This document shows positions 62,398 to 64,000 of a stretch of DNA of 64,000 nt, in pieces (the first letter of the stretch is position 1; every line of letters starts with the position of its first letter). The stretch lies in contig JBMYTN010000007.1 in the NCBI GenBank assembly GCA_049604415.1, positions 81,855-145,854 of the forward strand, given 5' to 3'. The notes under the pieces are model-generated. The model searched no databases. It was not told the DNA's origin and saw only the letters and a list, made by a program, of their open reading frames with translations. The DNA is from JBMYTN01 sp049604415. GTDB taxonomy: Bacteria > Pseudomonadota > Alphaproteobacteria > Rhodospirillales > Rhodospirillaceae. The translations under genes and the position numbers were made by a program.

Positions 62398-63921
62398 ATG
62401 TTCGCAGGATTCATCCGCGATGTCGGACGGCAAGACGGGTCCGGCCCAAAAGGCGTTTTGGACATCAATATGCTCTCGGGCATGGTCGAGACCATGCCGG
62501 TCAATGTCATGGTCTGCGATATCAAGACCTTCCGCATTGTCTATGCCAATAAGGCGACATTAACGACCTTGAAAACCATTGAGCATGCCTTGCCGGTCAA
62601 GGCCAGCGCGCTGGTTGGCTCCTCCATTGATGTGTTCCACAAAAAGCCCGAGCATCAACGCAAGATGCTCTCTGACCCGAAAAACCTGCCCCACTCCACC
62701 CGGATCACCATTGGCGGCGAGGTGTTGGATCTGCAGGTCTCCGCCGTTTATGACGGCAATTCCCGCTATGTGGCGGCGATGTTGTGCTGGTCTCTGGTGA
62801 CCAAGCAGGTTCAGCAGGAGGATTACAATGCCTCCCTGCTCAACATGCTCGATGAGATGCCGCTTAATGTGATGATGGCGGATCCGAAGACCTTTAAGAT
62901 CACCTATGCCAACCGCACCACCATCGAAACCCTGCGCAGCCTGGAACATCTGATCTCGATCAAGGCCGATGATCTGGTCGGCTCCTCGATCGATGTGTTC
63001 CACAAGCGGCCCGAGCATCAGCATGGCATCCTCTCGGACCCAAACAATTTGCCGCATAATGCCCGCATCAAGCTGGGCGATGAGACTCTAAGTCTGAAGG
63101 TCGCGGCGATCCGCAACCCGGCGGGCGACTATGTTGGGGCGATGCTGAATTGGGCGGTGATCACCCAGCAGGCGGAGCTGGCCCACACCTTTGAAACCCA
63201 GGTGAAGTCCATGGTCGGGCGGATCGCCGAGGCCTCCGGGCGGATGAGCAGCTCTTCAGAAAATTTGTCGGCCAATGCCGACCATTCCTCCAGTCTCGCC
63301 AATGCGGTGGCGGTCGCCGTCGAGGAGCTGTCAGCCTCGATCCAGGAAATCTCCAGCCAGGTTGCGATGTCGGCGGCCCGGTCCTCCGAAGCGGTGGGCG
63401 AGGCCCAGGCCTCCTCGGAAAAGGTCGCCAAGCTGGCGGTGCTGTCCGATGATATTGGCGTGGTGGTCAAGCTGATCAGCGACATTGCCACCCAGACCAA
63501 GCTGCTGGCGTTGAATGCCACCATCGAAGCGGCCCGGGCCGGGTCTGCGGGCAAAGGCTTTGCCGTAGTGGCCTCCGAGGTCAAATCCCTGGCCGCTCAG
63601 ACCGAAAAGGCGACCCAGCAAATCGCCGAACAGATCGGGGATGTGCAGCAGGCGACCCAGGAGTCCGTTGGTTCGATCAAAACCATCCTGGGCATCATCG
63701 AAGATCTCAATCAGATCGCCACCAGCATCTCCTCATCGGTCGAGGAGCAATCCGCTGCGACCTCGGAAGTCAGCCGCAACATCAGTGACGTCAATGGGGC
63801 CAGCCACCAGACCCATGAGGTCGCGACAGAAATCCTGACCCTGTCAGGTGGCTTATCCGAAGACAGCGGCAATCTGACCGAGGAAGTGGATGGCTTTCTG
63901 AAAATGGTCCGCTCGCTCTAG
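62398..63921 (+). CDS. Soluble chemoreceptor with two PAS domains
   Basis: 507 residues with no membrane segment. Two PAS-like modules in tandem (~25-135 and ~145-255) are clearly duplicates of each other: each has M.VET/DEMP.NVM..D.KTF.I.YAN, then LVGSSIDVFHK and PEHQ, a DP.NLPH step, and a closing AxLxW. The C-terminal signalling domain has the tip TQTKLLALNATIEAARAGSA and the usual heptads. Cytoplasmic PAS receptors report redox state, oxygen or energy status. No heme histidine or flavin cysteine motif is evident, so the cofactor is undefined. Start 62398 has GGGAGG seven bases upstream. The next gene is outside the window. Confidence 0.9.
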   Translation: MFAGFIRDVGRQDGSGPKGVLDINMLSGMVETMPVNVMVCDIKTFRIVYANKATLTTLKTIEHALPVKASALVGSSIDVFHKKPEHQRKMLSDPKNLPHSTRITIGGEVLDLQVSAVYDGNSRYVAAMLCWSLVTKQVQQEDYNASLLNMLDEMPLNVMMADPKTFKITYANRTTIETLRSLEHLISIKADDLVGSSIDVFHKRPEHQHGILSDPNNLPHNARIKLGDETLSLKVAAIRNPAGDYVGAMLNWAVITQQAELAHTFETQVKSMVGRIAEASGRMSSSSENLSANADHSSSLANAVAVAVEELSASIQEISSQVAMSAARSSEAVGEAQASSEKVAKLAVLSDDIGVVVKLISDIATQTKLLALNATIEAARAGSAGKGFAVVASEVKSLAAQTEKATQQIAEQIGDVQQATQESVGSIKTILGIIEDLNQIATSISSSVEEQSAATSEVSRNISDVNGASHQTHEVATEILTLSGGLSEDSGNLTEEVDGFLKMVRSL

Positions 63922-63960
63922 AGCCCTGAGTTGTTCTGCCGAGTTTTGTTCTGCCCTCGC

Positions 63961-63993
63961 CGGGCGCGGGCGTAGCCCGCTTGGCCGCGCCCG
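63961..63993. terminator. GC-rich inverted repeat near the right window edge
   Basis: CGGGCGCGG pairs with CCGCGCCCG; an alternative hairpin GCGGGC-GTA-GCCCGC forms within it. It follows the chemoreceptor stop by ~40 bp and lacks a T-run. Two direct copies of TTGTTCTGCC lie just before it. It may be a transcript-end structure or a short palindromic repeat. Confidence 0.4.
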
Positions 63994-64000
63994 CAATGGG

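Overview
The window reads as a free-living, motile, Gram-negative alphaproteobacterium, most likely of the Rhodospirillales type. Pointers are GC-rich DNA, acetoacetyl-CoA reductase (PHB), betaine-lipid genes btaA/btaB, three chemoreceptors, a NasT/NasS-controlled assimilatory nitrate system and a cyanide-insensitive-type cytochrome bd. No genus can be fixed from sequence alone. There are no rRNA or tRNA genes, CRISPR arrays, transposases or phage genes visible.

Layout. 1-0.7 kb: tail of an HD-GYP c-di-GMP phosphodiesterase. 0.8-4.9 kb: a cupin of the DMSP-lyase (DddL-like) family divergent from a GbsR/MarR regulator-cydA-cydB operon, with a 20-bp palindromic operator at the regulator promoter. 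4.9-7.5 kb: LysR regulator, alpha/beta hydrolase with a cysteine at the nucleophile position, SnoaL-like protein. 7.5-11 kb: gamma-glutamyltransferase divergent from a secreted PQQ sugar dehydrogenase overlapping an orphan lasso-peptide-B2-like protease. 11-14.8 kb: Cache chemoreceptor, alpha/beta hydrolase and phaB. 14.9-36.7 kb: one 21.8-kb gene for a ~7,270-residue FecR/RTX-repeat/LamG adhesin-like protein, with a ~15-kb tandem array of 420-bp double repeats. 37.2-40.3 kb: glycerate 2-kinase and a second chemoreceptor.

40.3-54.5 kb is the nitrogen-assimilation core. nirB-nirD-nasA-cysG runs leftward and nrtA-nrtB-nrtC(D)-nasT-nasS rightward from a shared ~930-bp control region. Each side has a sigma-54 promoter, a pair of small hairpins fitting the ANTAR target (hexaloops with A1 and G4; one first-hairpin loop departs from it), and an intrinsic terminator whose 5' arm overlaps the second hairpin. 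This is the signature of NasT antitermination: nitrogen limitation (NtrC/sigma-54) starts transcripts, and nitrate, sensed by NasS, releases NasT to let polymerase pass the terminators. A further three-way-junction RNA lies directly before nasT.

54.6-64 kb: a Rossmann methyltransferase-like protein with a structured leader, a rhomboid protease, a DUF6644/DUF2214-like membrane protein facing a DUF6152-like exported protein, a metallophosphoesterase-glycosyltransferase pair, a methyltransferase, btaB-btaA for the phosphorus-free betaine lipid DGTS, and a soluble chemoreceptor with two PAS domains.
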